From NCBI RefSeq assembly GCF_011516835.1, contig NZ_WOTB01000009.1, positions 1-64,000 of the forward strand: a stretch of DNA of 64,000 nucleotides. The letters run 5' to 3'. This document shows, piece after piece, positions 17,826 through 25,964 of this stretch. This DNA is from Acetobacter musti (GTDB lineage Bacteria > Pseudomonadota > Alphaproteobacteria > Acetobacterales > Acetobacteraceae). The position numbers and the translations under genes are program-made. A model generated the notes under the pieces. The model worked only from the letters and a program-made list of their open reading frames with translations. It did no database searches and was not told where the DNA came from. Position 1 is the first letter of the stretch; each line of letters begins with the position of its first letter.

Positions 17826-18260
17826 TTTTTTTCTATTGTTCAGGGCCTTTTCCGCATTCTTCCGGTATCCGGTGTGGTGTTCATGGCATGACGCGGATGA
17901 GCGATTTGTCCAGTATTTGGAGATTTGTCCAGTATTTGGAACAGGAAATTCGTAGTCCCTGCCGGTAACTTTTCATCCGGTTCTGTCTGTTTTTCGGGAG
18001 TTCCGGTGAAAGCCCTGTTTCGGAAAGATGAGGGATGAACTCAGGCGGAGCTGGCGGAGGGCTTTCGTACCGGGCTCATGCCGCTCCTGTGTGCTTTATC
18101 CTGTGCTTTAAAATAAAATACGATCAGCAGGGCGTTATACTTGCTATGTTCCGGATACGTTTCGTATCCGGTTCGGATGATCTTTTTGTCCGGTCAGAAA
18201 TCCGGTCCTTCCGGCGATGTGTCGCGCTGACATTCGCTTTCCGGAATCATGTGAGTTTTT
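17826..18260. other. Intergenic region with a 19-bp duplication and a perfect palindrome
   Basis: No convincing gene is present. GATTTGTCCAGTATTTGGA occurs twice in direct tandem (17903-17921 and 17922-17940). A perfect 9-bp hairpin (CCGGATACG, loop TTT, CGTATCCGG; 18151-18171) lies 90 bp before the nucleoside hydrolase gene and may be an operator or a small structured leader. A plus-strand frame over 18035-18274 has no recognisable protein and overlaps the next gene. Confidence 0.5.
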
Positions 18261-19202
18261 ATGACATTATCTGAAGTGGCCGGACGCATTCCGGTCGTTA
18301 TCGACTGTGATCCTGGTGTGGATGACGCGCTGGCCATTCTGCTGGCCGCGTCGCGCCGGGACGTTCTGGAGTTGCTGGCTGTCACGACGGTGGCGGGCAA
18401 TGCGGGAATTGACGAGACCACGCGCAATGCGGGTGCGGTGCTGTCCCTGACCGGATGCGACGATATTCCGCTTTATCGCGGGGCGCATCGTCCTCTCATG
18501 CGTGCGGTCGGGCGGCGGGCGCCGGTTCATGGCGCCGATGGTCTGGGCGGTGAGACGAAGGATCTGCGTGCGAGGCCGGCCGATCCGGAGAAGCCGGCAT
18601 GGGTGGCGCTCTGCGACATCGTCCGGTCCCGTCCCGGCGCTGTGACGCTGTGTGTTCTGGGGCCGATGACCAATGTGGCGCTGGCCATTCTTACAGATCC
18701 CGGATTTGCGGCGCGGGTGCATGAGATTGTTTTTATGGGGGGCGCTGCGTTTACCGACGGGAATGTGACGGCTTCCGCGGAGTTCAATATTTTTGTCGAT
18801 CCTCATGCCGCGCAGATCGTCATGGAAAGCGGTATTCCGCTGACGATGGCGGGTCTCGATGTGACACGGGATGTTATCGTTTCCCGGAGCCATATTGAGG
18901 AAACATGGGCGCGTTATTCGGACCGGGCGGCGGTGTTTTCGCGCATGGTGAGCCGTTACGCGGATGGTGATCCGGCGCTGCACGATCCGTGTGTCATCGC
19001 GTGGCTTCTCGATCCGTCGGCGTTTACGACCGTTCGCGGGCGCATCTGCGTTGATTGCCGGGAAGGGCCGGATTTCGGCCGGACCGTCGTGGCCCGGCGC
19101 GAGAAACATATGGGGCCGGAGGGTCCTAACGCGACCATTCTCATGCGTGGCGATGTGGCGCGGATTACGGGAATGATCGGGCGCGCGCTTGAGGAACTCT
19201 GA
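18261..19202 (+). CDS. Inosine-uridine preferring nucleoside hydrolase
   Basis: The enzyme cleaves the N-glycosidic bond of ribonucleosides to base and ribose. The calcium-binding signature is at residues 13-23 (VIDCDPGVDDA). Further family motifs are LGPMTNVALAI, EFNIFVDPHAA and ALHDPCVIAWLLDP, which carries the second Asp ligand. Its 313 residues are typical, and there is no signal peptide, so it is cytosolic. The preference between purine and pyrimidine nucleosides cannot be read. It stands alone, followed by the R2 repeat as a likely terminator. Confidence 0.92.
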   Translation: MTLSEVAGRIPVVIDCDPGVDDALAILLAASRRDVLELLAVTTVAGNAGIDETTRNAGAVLSLTGCDDIPLYRGAHRPLMRAVGRRAPVHGADGLGGETKDLRARPADPEKPAWVALCDIVRSRPGAVTLCVLGPMTNVALAILTDPGFAARVHEIVFMGGAAFTDGNVTASAEFNIFVDPHAAQIVMESGIPLTMAGLDVTRDVIVSRSHIEETWARYSDRAAVFSRMVSRYADGDPALHDPCVIAWLLDPSAFTTVRGRICVDCREGPDFGRTVVARREKHMGPEGPNATILMRGDVARITGMIGRALEEL

Positions 19203-19269
19203 TGCGGGGCGGACTTGTGGCCGATGGTCTCAGAGGTCGTGTCAAACAGTCTTAAACGCGCAAGGATTT

Positions 19270-19449
19270 TCATAACAGAGTGATGGCGTCATGTTTTTTG
19301 AGCTCAGATAGTCTGCTCGCCTCAGCCAGCTCAGAGGGCGTTTCACGGTAAATCTCTGGTAAAATAACAAAAGTTTCTGGGTGCCGCCTTTTTTTCAAAA
19401 AGCGGTGTCTTCTGAAGCTTTTTGAAAAAAGCTTCACCAAAAACTTCTT
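19270..19449 (-). repeat. R2 intergenic repeat, copy A (inverted)
   Basis: Read on the minus strand, this ~180-bp element matches the sequence at 23590-23770. Shared parts are GTTTTTGGTGA, a GCTTTTTT/AAAAAAGC hairpin, GAAGACxCCGC, a CCGCCTTTTT-type hairpin, the CCCAxAAACTTTT stretch, CTGGCTGAGGCGAGCAGA and AAAAAACAT...GTTATGAAA. It lies between the convergent nucleoside hydrolase and dihydroxyacetone kinase genes. Confidence 0.8.
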
Positions 19450-19486
19450 TTTATAATTGACCGGAATTTGTCCTCTCTGAACGAGA

Positions 19487-19520
19487 CCCGGCCGCCTTGT
19501 TTTCTGAGAAGGCGGCCGGG
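19487..19520 (-). terminator. Hairpin downstream of dihydroxyacetone kinase
   Basis: A perfect 12-bp stem (CCCGGCCGCCTT, 10-nt loop, AAGGCGGCCGGG) begins 22 nt after the minus-strand stop at 19542. There is no long T run, but its place and strength suit a terminator. Confidence 0.6.
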
Positions 19521-19541
19521 CCTGGGGAGAGCGGCGCCTGG

Positions 19542-21182
19542 TCAGGATGCTGGCCGCATGGCCTCGAACAGGCGGGCGATGGCTTCGGCGCCGGGGTCGG
19601 GGATGTTGTCGAGATGGGCGGACGGGACATAGGAGGCGCGGCCTGCGGCGGCTTTCTGCATCTTTGCGGTGGCATCAGCGCCTTTTCGGGCGGCGGTGAC
19701 GATTTCGGTCCAACTTTTGCCGGCGTCGAGGGCGTCGATGGCGGGGATGAGGGCGTCGAGCATGGTGCGGTCCCCTGCCCTTGCGCCGCCGTAATCCTGC
19801 ATGGCGGTCAGGCCTTCCTTCAGGGCGGCCTGCCAGCGGCTTTCCCCGCTGCGGCCGGCGGTGGAGAACATGATGGAGAGCAGCGCGGCGCTGGAGCCGC
19901 CGGCGTGACGGGCCAGGAGGCGGCCTGTGGTCTGCATCAGGGCTTTGGGGTCGCCCAGAGGCAGGCGGTCGAGGGACTCACGGATGACGCGGGCGGTTTC
20001 GGCGAAGGTGGAGCCGGCGTCGCCGTCGCCGATTTTGGCATCCAGGGCGTTGAGGGCGTCTTCGTTTTCGAGCAGCGCCGCGGCACCCCGGCTGACCGCG
20101 TCTCTGAGTGCGGGACTGGCGGAGGGGGGAGCGGTGAAGACGTCTGGCATGGGCGGGACCGGGAGGAGGACGGGTTCGCGCCATGCGGTGATGCCGGTCC
20201 AGGCGGTGGGAGCGACGCGGGACAGGAGGGCCTGTTCGATTTCGGTATCGAGTTCGATCAGGGAGAGAGAGAAGCCGTTCATGTCCAGCGCGGTCAGGAA
20301 GTGCGAGGGGCCGGCGACCAGGGCGATGCGGGAGGCGAGTTCTGTTTTTGAAAAGGCCTGCAGAAGAAGGGACATTTCCAGAACGGACGTGGTGCCGAGA
20401 TTGTTCAGCATCAGGGCGTGTTTTGCGCCGTTATCGGGCAGTGCCGCGAGAAGATCGGTGGCGGCGAGGCTCATGAGCTGATCGGCGTCGGCCATTTCGA
20501 TGCGGCGGGCGCCGGGTTCGCCGTGGATGCCGAGGCCGAGTTCGCCTTCATTGTCGCCGAGACGTGTTTCGAACCCGTCATCGTAGGTGTAGCAGTCGCT
20601 CAGGGCGAGGCCGATCGAGCGGATTTTGCTGACGGCGTTGCGGGTGAAGGCGGTGACTGTCTCCAGATTCGCGCCGCTTTCGGCGATGTGGCCGGCCATT
20701 TTATGGGCCAGCACGGTGCCGGCGACGCCGCGGGCGTGGCGGTGACCCGGCAGGGAGATGTCGTCACCGACGATGACCATCTCCACGGCGAGACCGAGGG
20801 CGCGGGCCTGTTCGGCGGCGAGGCCGAAATTCATGCGGTCGCCGGTGTAATTCTTGACGACGAGGAGACAGCCGGCCTCCCCTGTCACGGCGAGGATGCC
20901 GGCGAGGATTGAATCCACGCCCGGCGAGGCGAAGAGGGAGCCGCAGACGGCGCCGGTGAGCATGCCTTTGCCTACGAAGCCGGCATGGGCGGGTTCGTGT
21001 CCGGAGCCGCCGCCGGAGAGGATGGCGACTTTGCCGCAGTTTTTATCCCAGTCTTTTCTGAGGATGACCCGGATGTCGGGGTATCCGTCCAGACGGCAGA
21101 GTTCTGCGCCCGCAGGGGAACGCAACAGCCCGTCGAGCGCCTCCGTGACCAGCGTTTCGCGACTGTTGAGAAACCGTTTCAT
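19542..21182 (-). CDS. dhaK: Dihydroxyacetone kinase, DhaK-DhaL fused (ATP type)
   Basis: The enzyme phosphorylates dihydroxyacetone with ATP, feeding oxidised glycerol into triose phosphates. Residues 1-330 are DhaK (AILSGGGSGHEPAHAGFVGK, KNYTGDRMNF); the substrate-binding histidine falls at residue 220 (LGIHGEPGARRI), the same number as in the Citrobacter enzyme. Residues ~365-546 are DhaL, with the nucleotide-binding LDAKIGDGDAGSTFAETA. The fused, PTS-independent arrangement has a normal length of 546. I chose the ATG at 21182 (MKRFLNSRETLVTEAL) because GGAGAGGA lies before it; an upstream ATG has no family sequence. It is divergent from the PiT gene across 292 bp in which I see no other gene. 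Confidence 0.94.
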   Translation of the reverse strand: MKRFLNSRETLVTEALDGLLRSPAGAELCRLDGYPDIRVILRKDWDKNCGKVAILSGGGSGHEPAHAGFVGKGMLTGAVCGSLFASPGVDSILAGILAVTGEAGCLLVVKNYTGDRMNFGLAAEQARALGLAVEMVIVGDDISLPGHRHARGVAGTVLAHKMAGHIAESGANLETVTAFTRNAVSKIRSIGLALSDCYTYDDGFETRLGDNEGELGLGIHGEPGARRIEMADADQLMSLAATDLLAALPDNGAKHALMLNNLGTTSVLEMSLLLQAFSKTELASRIALVAGPSHFLTALDMNGFSLSLIELDTEIEQALLSRVAPTAWTGITAWREPVLLPVPPMPDVFTAPPSASPALRDAVSRGAAALLENEDALNALDAKIGDGDAGSTFAETARVIRESLDRLPLGDPKALMQTTGRLLARHAGGSSAALLSIMFSTAGRSGESRWQAALKEGLTAMQDYGGARAGDRTMLDALIPAIDALDAGKSWTEIVTAARKGADATAKMQKAAAGRASYVPSAHLDNIPDPGAEAIARLFEAMRPAS

Positions 21183-21474
21183 ACGGGAAAATCCTCTCCG
21201 ATGCGGGATATGGGGGTGGAGTCCGCCCTGCCGCGCAGGAAAAAGCAAGCGTGTGACAGAAATGCGACGGGGGTAATATGACGAAGACCCGGGCTGCCTG
21301 TGCCCGCCTGTGTATATGAACCCGTTATCGGGGGATGGGTTCGCTGCGGCCGGTTATGCTGATACTGTCAGGACTGTCACAAATACGGTGTCATAAAACG
21401 ATCATGCTTGATTCGTCGCTTTCGGGGAACTCCTGCCGTAAATCGCCATCAGGTTAATAACTGATGGATAGATC

Positions 21475-23103
21475 ATGTCCGAGGCGATCATGAGTTCCGT
21501 GCGGGAGGCAGCGCCGCCATCTCGCCCCGATATGAAGGTGGGCAATAACCCGCTTCATGTGGCAATTTTCTTTGGCGTGCTGCTCGGGGCTCTGGGTTTT
21601 GCGGCGGTCAGTATTCTGCATGACATGCACGCGGTCGGTGAAGGGACGCTGGCGACCGGGACTTTTGTTCTGCTGGGCATTGCGCTGATCATTGCGCTCG
21701 GGTTCGAGTTCGTGAACGGGTTTCATGATACGGCGAACGCGGTTGCGACGGTGATCTATACCCGCAGCCTGCCGCCGCTTGTGGCGGTGGTCTGGTCCGG
21801 GTTCTGGAATTTTCTGGGCGTTGCGACATCGACGGGCGCGGTGGCGTACAGCATCGTGACGCTTCTGCCGGTCGAGCTGATCCTGCAGGCTGGCAGCACG
21901 GCGGGGTACGCGATGATTTTCGCGCTGCTGATCGCGGCGATTGTCTGGAATCTGGTGACCTGGGCGTTTGGCATTCCGAACAGTTCGTCTCATGCTCTGG
22001 TGGGTTCGATCATGGGCGTTGGTCTGGCGAACCAGATGATGGCGCCGACGGGCGCGGCGACGCAGGGTGTGGACTGGGGCCAGGTGGAGAAAGTGTTCTC
22101 CGCTCTGCTGTTCAGCCCGGTCTGCGGGTTTGTGATGGCGGCGCTGCTGCTGCTGACCATGAAGCTGCTTGTGAAAAACCGGGCGCTGTACAAGGCGCCG
22201 GAGGGTGACAAACCGCCGCCGCTGTGGATCCGCAGTCTGCTGGTTTTCACCTGCACGGGTGTTTCGTTCTCGCATGGTGGCAATGACGGTCAGAAAGGCA
22301 TGGGTCTGATCATGCTGATCCTGATCGGTGCGGCGCCGACGGCGTATGCGCTGAACCGGGCGATGCCGGAAAGCGCGATGCCTGCCTTCATTCAGTCGGC
22401 TGACCGGGCGCATCAGGCTTTTCAGGCTCATGCGGGCGATGCGCCGGCGGCACCGGACGAGCTGAAAGCGCGCGAGATTGTCGGGGCGGCGCTGCGGGCA
22501 AAGTCGGTTTCGTCACCGGAGACGTTTGCGGCTCTGGCGATGCTGAGCGATGACATTTCCTCTTCGGTCCGGACCTATGGTTCGATGAAGGCGGTTCCGG
22601 CGGCGGCTGTGCCGAACGTTCGTACCGATATGTATCTGGTTGCCGATGCGATCCGGGTGATGGGGGAGAAGAACGAGGCGTTCAGTGCGGGCGACAAAAA
22701 GGCTCTGAAATCCTTTCAGTCGGATCTGTATGCGGGCACGCGGTTTATTCCGCTGTGGGTGAAGGTTTCGGTGGCGATTGCGCTGGGGCTGGGCACGATG
22801 GTCGGCTGGAAGCGGATTGTCGTGACGGTTGGCGAGAAGATCGGCAAGACGCACATGACCTATGCCGAGGGCGCCTCGGCCGAGATTGTGGCGATGACGA
22901 CGATCGGTCTGGCTGAGGGTTATGGTCTGCCGGTGTCCACGACGCATATTCTGTCGAGCGGTGTTGCCGGAGCGACGGCGGCGAACGGGTCCGGGCTGCA
23001 GGCATCGACGCTGAAATCGATGGCGCTGGCCTGGGTGACCACCCTCCCCGCCGCCATGGCGATTTCGGGCTGTCTTTACATTCTGTTTCGTCAGCTGTTC
23101 TGA
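21475..23103 (+). CDS. pit: PiT family inorganic phosphate transporter
   Basis: This is a low-affinity phosphate (metal phosphate) permease of the inner membrane. Both PiT signatures are present: GFEFVNGFHDTANAVATVIY with GIPNSSSHALVGSIMG in the first half, and FSHGGNDGQKGMGLIMLI with LPVSTTHILSSGVAGA in the second. The 542 residues include a soluble insertion at about 295-420, rich in Ala and charged residues, between the halves. Such a loop is common in the longer PiT proteins. The next small membrane gene follows within 65 bp and may be co-transcribed. Confidence 0.93.
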   Translation: MSEAIMSSVREAAPPSRPDMKVGNNPLHVAIFFGVLLGALGFAAVSILHDMHAVGEGTLATGTFVLLGIALIIALGFEFVNGFHDTANAVATVIYTRSLPPLVAVVWSGFWNFLGVATSTGAVAYSIVTLLPVELILQAGSTAGYAMIFALLIAAIVWNLVTWAFGIPNSSSHALVGSIMGVGLANQMMAPTGAATQGVDWGQVEKVFSALLFSPVCGFVMAALLLLTMKLLVKNRALYKAPEGDKPPPLWIRSLLVFTCTGVSFSHGGNDGQKGMGLIMLILIGAAPTAYALNRAMPESAMPAFIQSADRAHQAFQAHAGDAPAAPDELKAREIVGAALRAKSVSSPETFAALAMLSDDISSSVRTYGSMKAVPAAAVPNVRTDMYLVADAIRVMGEKNEAFSAGDKKALKSFQSDLYAGTRFIPLWVKVSVAIALGLGTMVGWKRIVVTVGEKIGKTHMTYAEGASAEIVAMTTIGLAEGYGLPVSTTHILSSGVAGATAANGSGLQASTLKSMALAWVTTLPAAMAISGCLYILFRQLF

Positions 23104-23166
23104 ATGTGATCGCGACGGTCCTCATGATGCTTTACACAGCGCGTGGGGATCGGTATCCAGTTGAGA

Positions 23167-23496
23167 ATGGATCGCAACAAAGAAAAGTCTGATGGCGGCG
23201 TTTCCGGTGATCCGATGGTCCCGGAGGCGCCTTTTCTGTCTCGTCTTCTGATGCTTGCCGCCCCGGCCTGTCCGGCGGTGCTTGCGATGCTGGTTCTTGT
23301 GCCGGCGATCCTGCACATTTCGCATGTTGATGCGCTTTTTGTCGCGCAGGCGGAGGCTCTGGCGATTGTGCCGTTTGTGGTTCTGATCGTCTTCGGAGCG
23401 AAGACGCTGCCGCGCAGTCTTCTGGCCGGGTTCAGCGCGGTGTTCGCGGCGATTATTCTGTTGCTGCCGTATCTGGCGTTTGGGGCGCCGGGGTAG
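23167..23496 (+). CDS. Small membrane protein of unknown function
   Basis: The 109-residue protein has a polar N terminus (MDRNKEKSDGG) and three hydrophobic segments, around SRLLMLAAPACPAVLAMLVL, ALAIVPFVVLIVF and LLAGFSAVFAAIILLLPYL. I do not recognise a family. An in-frame GTG at 23143 would add eight residues; neither start has a strong Shine-Dalgarno. It follows the phosphate transporter on the same strand and could be its accessory, but only proximity suggests so. The R2 repeat follows about 95 bp downstream. Confidence 0.5.
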   Translation: MDRNKEKSDGGVSGDPMVPEAPFLSRLLMLAAPACPAVLAMLVLVPAILHISHVDALFVAQAEALAIVPFVVLIVFGAKTLPRSLLAGFSAVFAAIILLLPYLAFGAPG

Positions 23497-23589
23497 CGCT
23501 GACGGTCCGGGTGTTTTGTGTCTGCCCGGGCTTTGCATAGAGACTGTTTCAACAGCCTTTTTGTGAAATCTCCGGTTAATCAGAAAGAC

Positions 23590-23770
23590 GTTTTTGGTGA
23601 GGCTTTTTTTTCAGAAAGCTTCGGAAGACGCCGCCTTTTTGGAAAAAGGCGGCACCCAAAAACTTTTATTTTTTGATCAGAGATTATCGTTGGGTGCTTT
23701 TTGAGGCTGGCTGAGGCGAGCAGATGAGCGGAACGTAAAAAACATAACATCATCAGTTGGTTATGAAAGA
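23590..23770 (+). repeat. R2 intergenic repeat, copy B
   Basis: This is the direct-orientation partner of the copy at 19270-19449. It includes a perfect 10-bp hairpin with a 2-nt loop (CCGCCTTTTT at 23631-23640, AAAAAGGCGG at 23643-23652), whose stem ends in T and A runs and so can terminate transcription from either side. It lies between convergent genes. Confidence 0.8.
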
Positions 23771-24253
23771 TTTTATCCCTTTGGTGCTTTTGAAGCAGTC
23801 CTGAGGATGCGGTCTGTTTTTCACGCGGGAGCGAGCCTGGGGCGCGGAATTGTCCACGCGAGACCCAGGGCCGGACGTGGCGGGATGGCGGATAAATTCA
23901 GCAAAAGATGTGAGTGGCGACGGTCTTGATCGTCCTCACGACGAGCTGGTGATTCAGCTCTTACATCAATGTTATAAACTGTCTGATGACGTCAGCCGGA
24001 TTCATGGATGAATGCGGTGAGGAGCGTGTGCGCCGGGTCTGTTCCTCTGATGATCCGAGCGCGGATCTCATGTCCGTTTCAGGCGGGCTGTCAGTCCGGA
24101 CGTAAGATCGGGGGGTAGGTTGCTTCCGGCTTCCATGGAAATCCATCCTGTGGAGCGGTCTGGCAGATTGCTGCTGAAGGGCAGTGTTGTTCCGTTTCTC
24201 CGGAATTCTTTTTCGTCTGTGTGGAGGAACGGAACGATTCTGAGGCGATCAGG
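23771..24253. other. Gene-free region with hairpins, possible structured RNA
   Basis: No protein gene is supported. The stretch 23836-23869 can fold into a two-part stem (CCTGGG/CCCAGG outside, CGCG/CGCG inside, loop GAATTGTCCA). Nearby, GTGAG/CTCAC and GAGCT/AGCTC pairs occur at about 23910-23960. The size and pairing could suit a small RNA, but I cannot match it to a known family, and it may be decayed sequence downstream of yajC. Confidence 0.25.
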
Positions 24254-24619
24254 TCAGGCTTTGGAGGCCGGGGCGGTGTCGTTTGCTGCTTTGTCGCTGC
24301 TGGTCAGGACGGAGGTGATGGTGGAGCGCATGACCTGAACGCGGACGTTCGGGGCGATTTCGAGTTCGATTTCGCTGGCTTCGTCGTCTGCCTTGCGGAC
24401 GATGCCGATAATGCCGCCGGCTGTGAGGACACGGTCGCCGCGGCGCAGTTTGCTGAGGCTTTCACGGAGCTGCTTCTGTTTCTGCTGCTGAGGGCGGATC
24501 ATCAGGAAATAGAAGATGCCGAAGACCAGCACGTAGGGCAGGAACTGGATGAGGCTGCTCGCGCCGCCTCCGCCGCCGGTGCTCTGGGCATAGGCGGGAG
24601 AAATCAGGAAATCTGACAT
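24254..24619 (-). CDS. yajC: Preprotein translocase subunit YajC
   Basis: YajC is the small membrane partner of the SecDF-YajC complex that assists protein export. The 121-residue protein (MSDFLISPAYAQSTGGGG) has one transmembrane helix (SLIQFLPYVLVFGIFYFLMI) followed at once by the hallmark RPQQQKQKQ and LRRGDRVLTAGGIIGIV. The start at 24619 is the usual one for alphaproteobacterial YajC; the longer open frame upstream shows no family sequence. secD and secF do not follow in the window, because convergent DNA lies downstream. It is divergent from the DUF815 ATPase gene. Confidence 0.95.
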   Translation of the reverse strand: MSDFLISPAYAQSTGGGGGASSLIQFLPYVLVFGIFYFLMIRPQQQKQKQLRESLSKLRRGDRVLTAGGIIGIVRKADDEASEIELEIAPNVRVQVMRSTITSVLTSSDKAANDTAPASKA

Positions 24620-24769
24620 TACACTCACTTTATCGATGGACGGGTTGCGGGCCGTCCGGACTGACTGATAGGCGGGGACCATAGATTTTGGATGGCGCGC
24701 GTCAAGCCGCAGCGGGATGCGGGGCGGCGGCTGTTCGGAGAGTGTGGTTTTTTCTTCGGGGACCTCGTG

Positions 24770-25624
24770 ATGACGACTGAACTGCATCCGCTTCTGGAAC
24801 GGATTGCCTCCGCGCTGGAACGTCTTTCACCGCCGCCACCGACGCTGGCCGGGCTGGAGGAGGCGGACGCCTTTGTCTGGCAGCCGGAACGGGGCCGTCT
24901 GATGCCGGTCGCGCAGGTTGCGCATGTTCCGATCGCGCTGATTCAGGGGGTCGATTCCCAGCGGGATCAGCTTCTGGAGAACACGCGTCATTTCGCGCGG
25001 GGATTGCCGGCGAACAATGCGATGCTCTGGGGCTCGCGGGGGATGGGCAAGTCGTCCCTGGTGAAGGCGTGTCATGCGGCGGTCAATGACGGGCGACCGG
25101 CAGCGGGTCCGGTCGTGCTGGTGGAGATCGAACGCGAGGATCTGGCGACGCTGCCGGAACTGCTGGCGCTGCTGCGCGGGTCGGCGCGACGGTTTATTGT
25201 GTTCTGTGACGATCTGTCGTTCGAGCGCGAGGACCGGGACTACAAGGCGCTGAAATCCGTTCTGGATGGCGGGATCGCGGGGCGACCGGAGAATGTCCTG
25301 TTCTATGCGACGTCGAACCGGCGGCATCTGATGCCGCGGGATATGATCGACAATGAGCGGTCGACGGCGATCAATCCCGGGGAAGCGGTCGAGGAGAAGG
25401 TGTCGCTGTCGGACCGGTTCGGGCTGTGGCTGGGATTCCATGCCTGTTCTCAGGACGTCTATTTCGACATGGTCCGGGCCTATGCGAAGGAGCGCGGGCT
25501 GGAGATCGCGGACGATGACCTGTGCCGGCGGGCGAATGCCTGGGCGATCACGCGCGGCAACCGGTCGGGGCGTGTTGCGGTGCAGTTTACTGACGATCTG
25601 GCGGCTTCGCTTCAGCCGGGGTGA
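24770..25624 (+). CDS. DUF815 family AAA-type ATPase
   Basis: The 284-residue protein has a P-loop (LWGSRGMGKSSLVKACHAA), a Walker B-like strand (RFIVFCDDLSFE) and the family signature FYATSNRRHLMPRDM with DNERSTAINPGEAVEEKVSL. DUF815 proteins are uncharacterised predicted ATPases, commonly found next to yajC in alphaproteobacteria. Here the two genes are divergent, 150 bp apart. No membrane segment is present. The ATG at 24770 follows GGGGA; upstream in-frame codons lack family sequence. Confidence 0.88.
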   Translation: MTTELHPLLERIASALERLSPPPPTLAGLEEADAFVWQPERGRLMPVAQVAHVPIALIQGVDSQRDQLLENTRHFARGLPANNAMLWGSRGMGKSSLVKACHAAVNDGRPAAGPVVLVEIEREDLATLPELLALLRGSARRFIVFCDDLSFEREDRDYKALKSVLDGGIAGRPENVLFYATSNRRHLMPRDMIDNERSTAINPGEAVEEKVSLSDRFGLWLGFHACSQDVYFDMVRAYAKERGLEIADDDLCRRANAWAITRGNRSGRVAVQFTDDLAASLQPG

Positions 25625-25964
25625 TGAGGGGCGGAGTGAGAAGAGCGGACGGGGTTGGAGGGAGGCGTGTCTCCGGCGCGGGCCGGCGCTCCGGTCTGAA
25701 TCGAGAGCGGGAGGCCGGAGGGGGCTGCCGGATGCCGGTCTCACGGAAGCTGGCCTGACGAAAACTGGTCTGACGGAAGCTGGCCGGGTGGGGGAAGCCG
25801 GAGGGAGGGAGGTCGGGTGGCGGGAAACCGGCAGTCGAAACAGACCGTAAAGAGACAATGTTTTTTGTCGCCGGCGTCCCCGTTTACAATCCGCATCGAT
25901 CCATGTCAGGAACATTCCACAGCACAGGCACACTATTTTCACGACCACTGAACAGGAATGATGC
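25625..25964. other. Intergenic region with 15-bp tandem repeats
   Basis: No gene is supported. Three degenerate 15-bp units (CTCACGGAAGCTGGC, CTGACGAAAACTGGT, CTGACGGAAGCTGGC) run from 25740 to 25784. The last 100 bp before 25965 should hold the promoter of the amine oxidase operon, but I see no clear -35/-10 pair. Confidence 0.5.

Noticed and set aside
18035..18274. A 79-codon frame before nucleoside hydrolase
   Set aside because: Overlaps the next gene start, crosses the palindrome, and has no plausible protein features.
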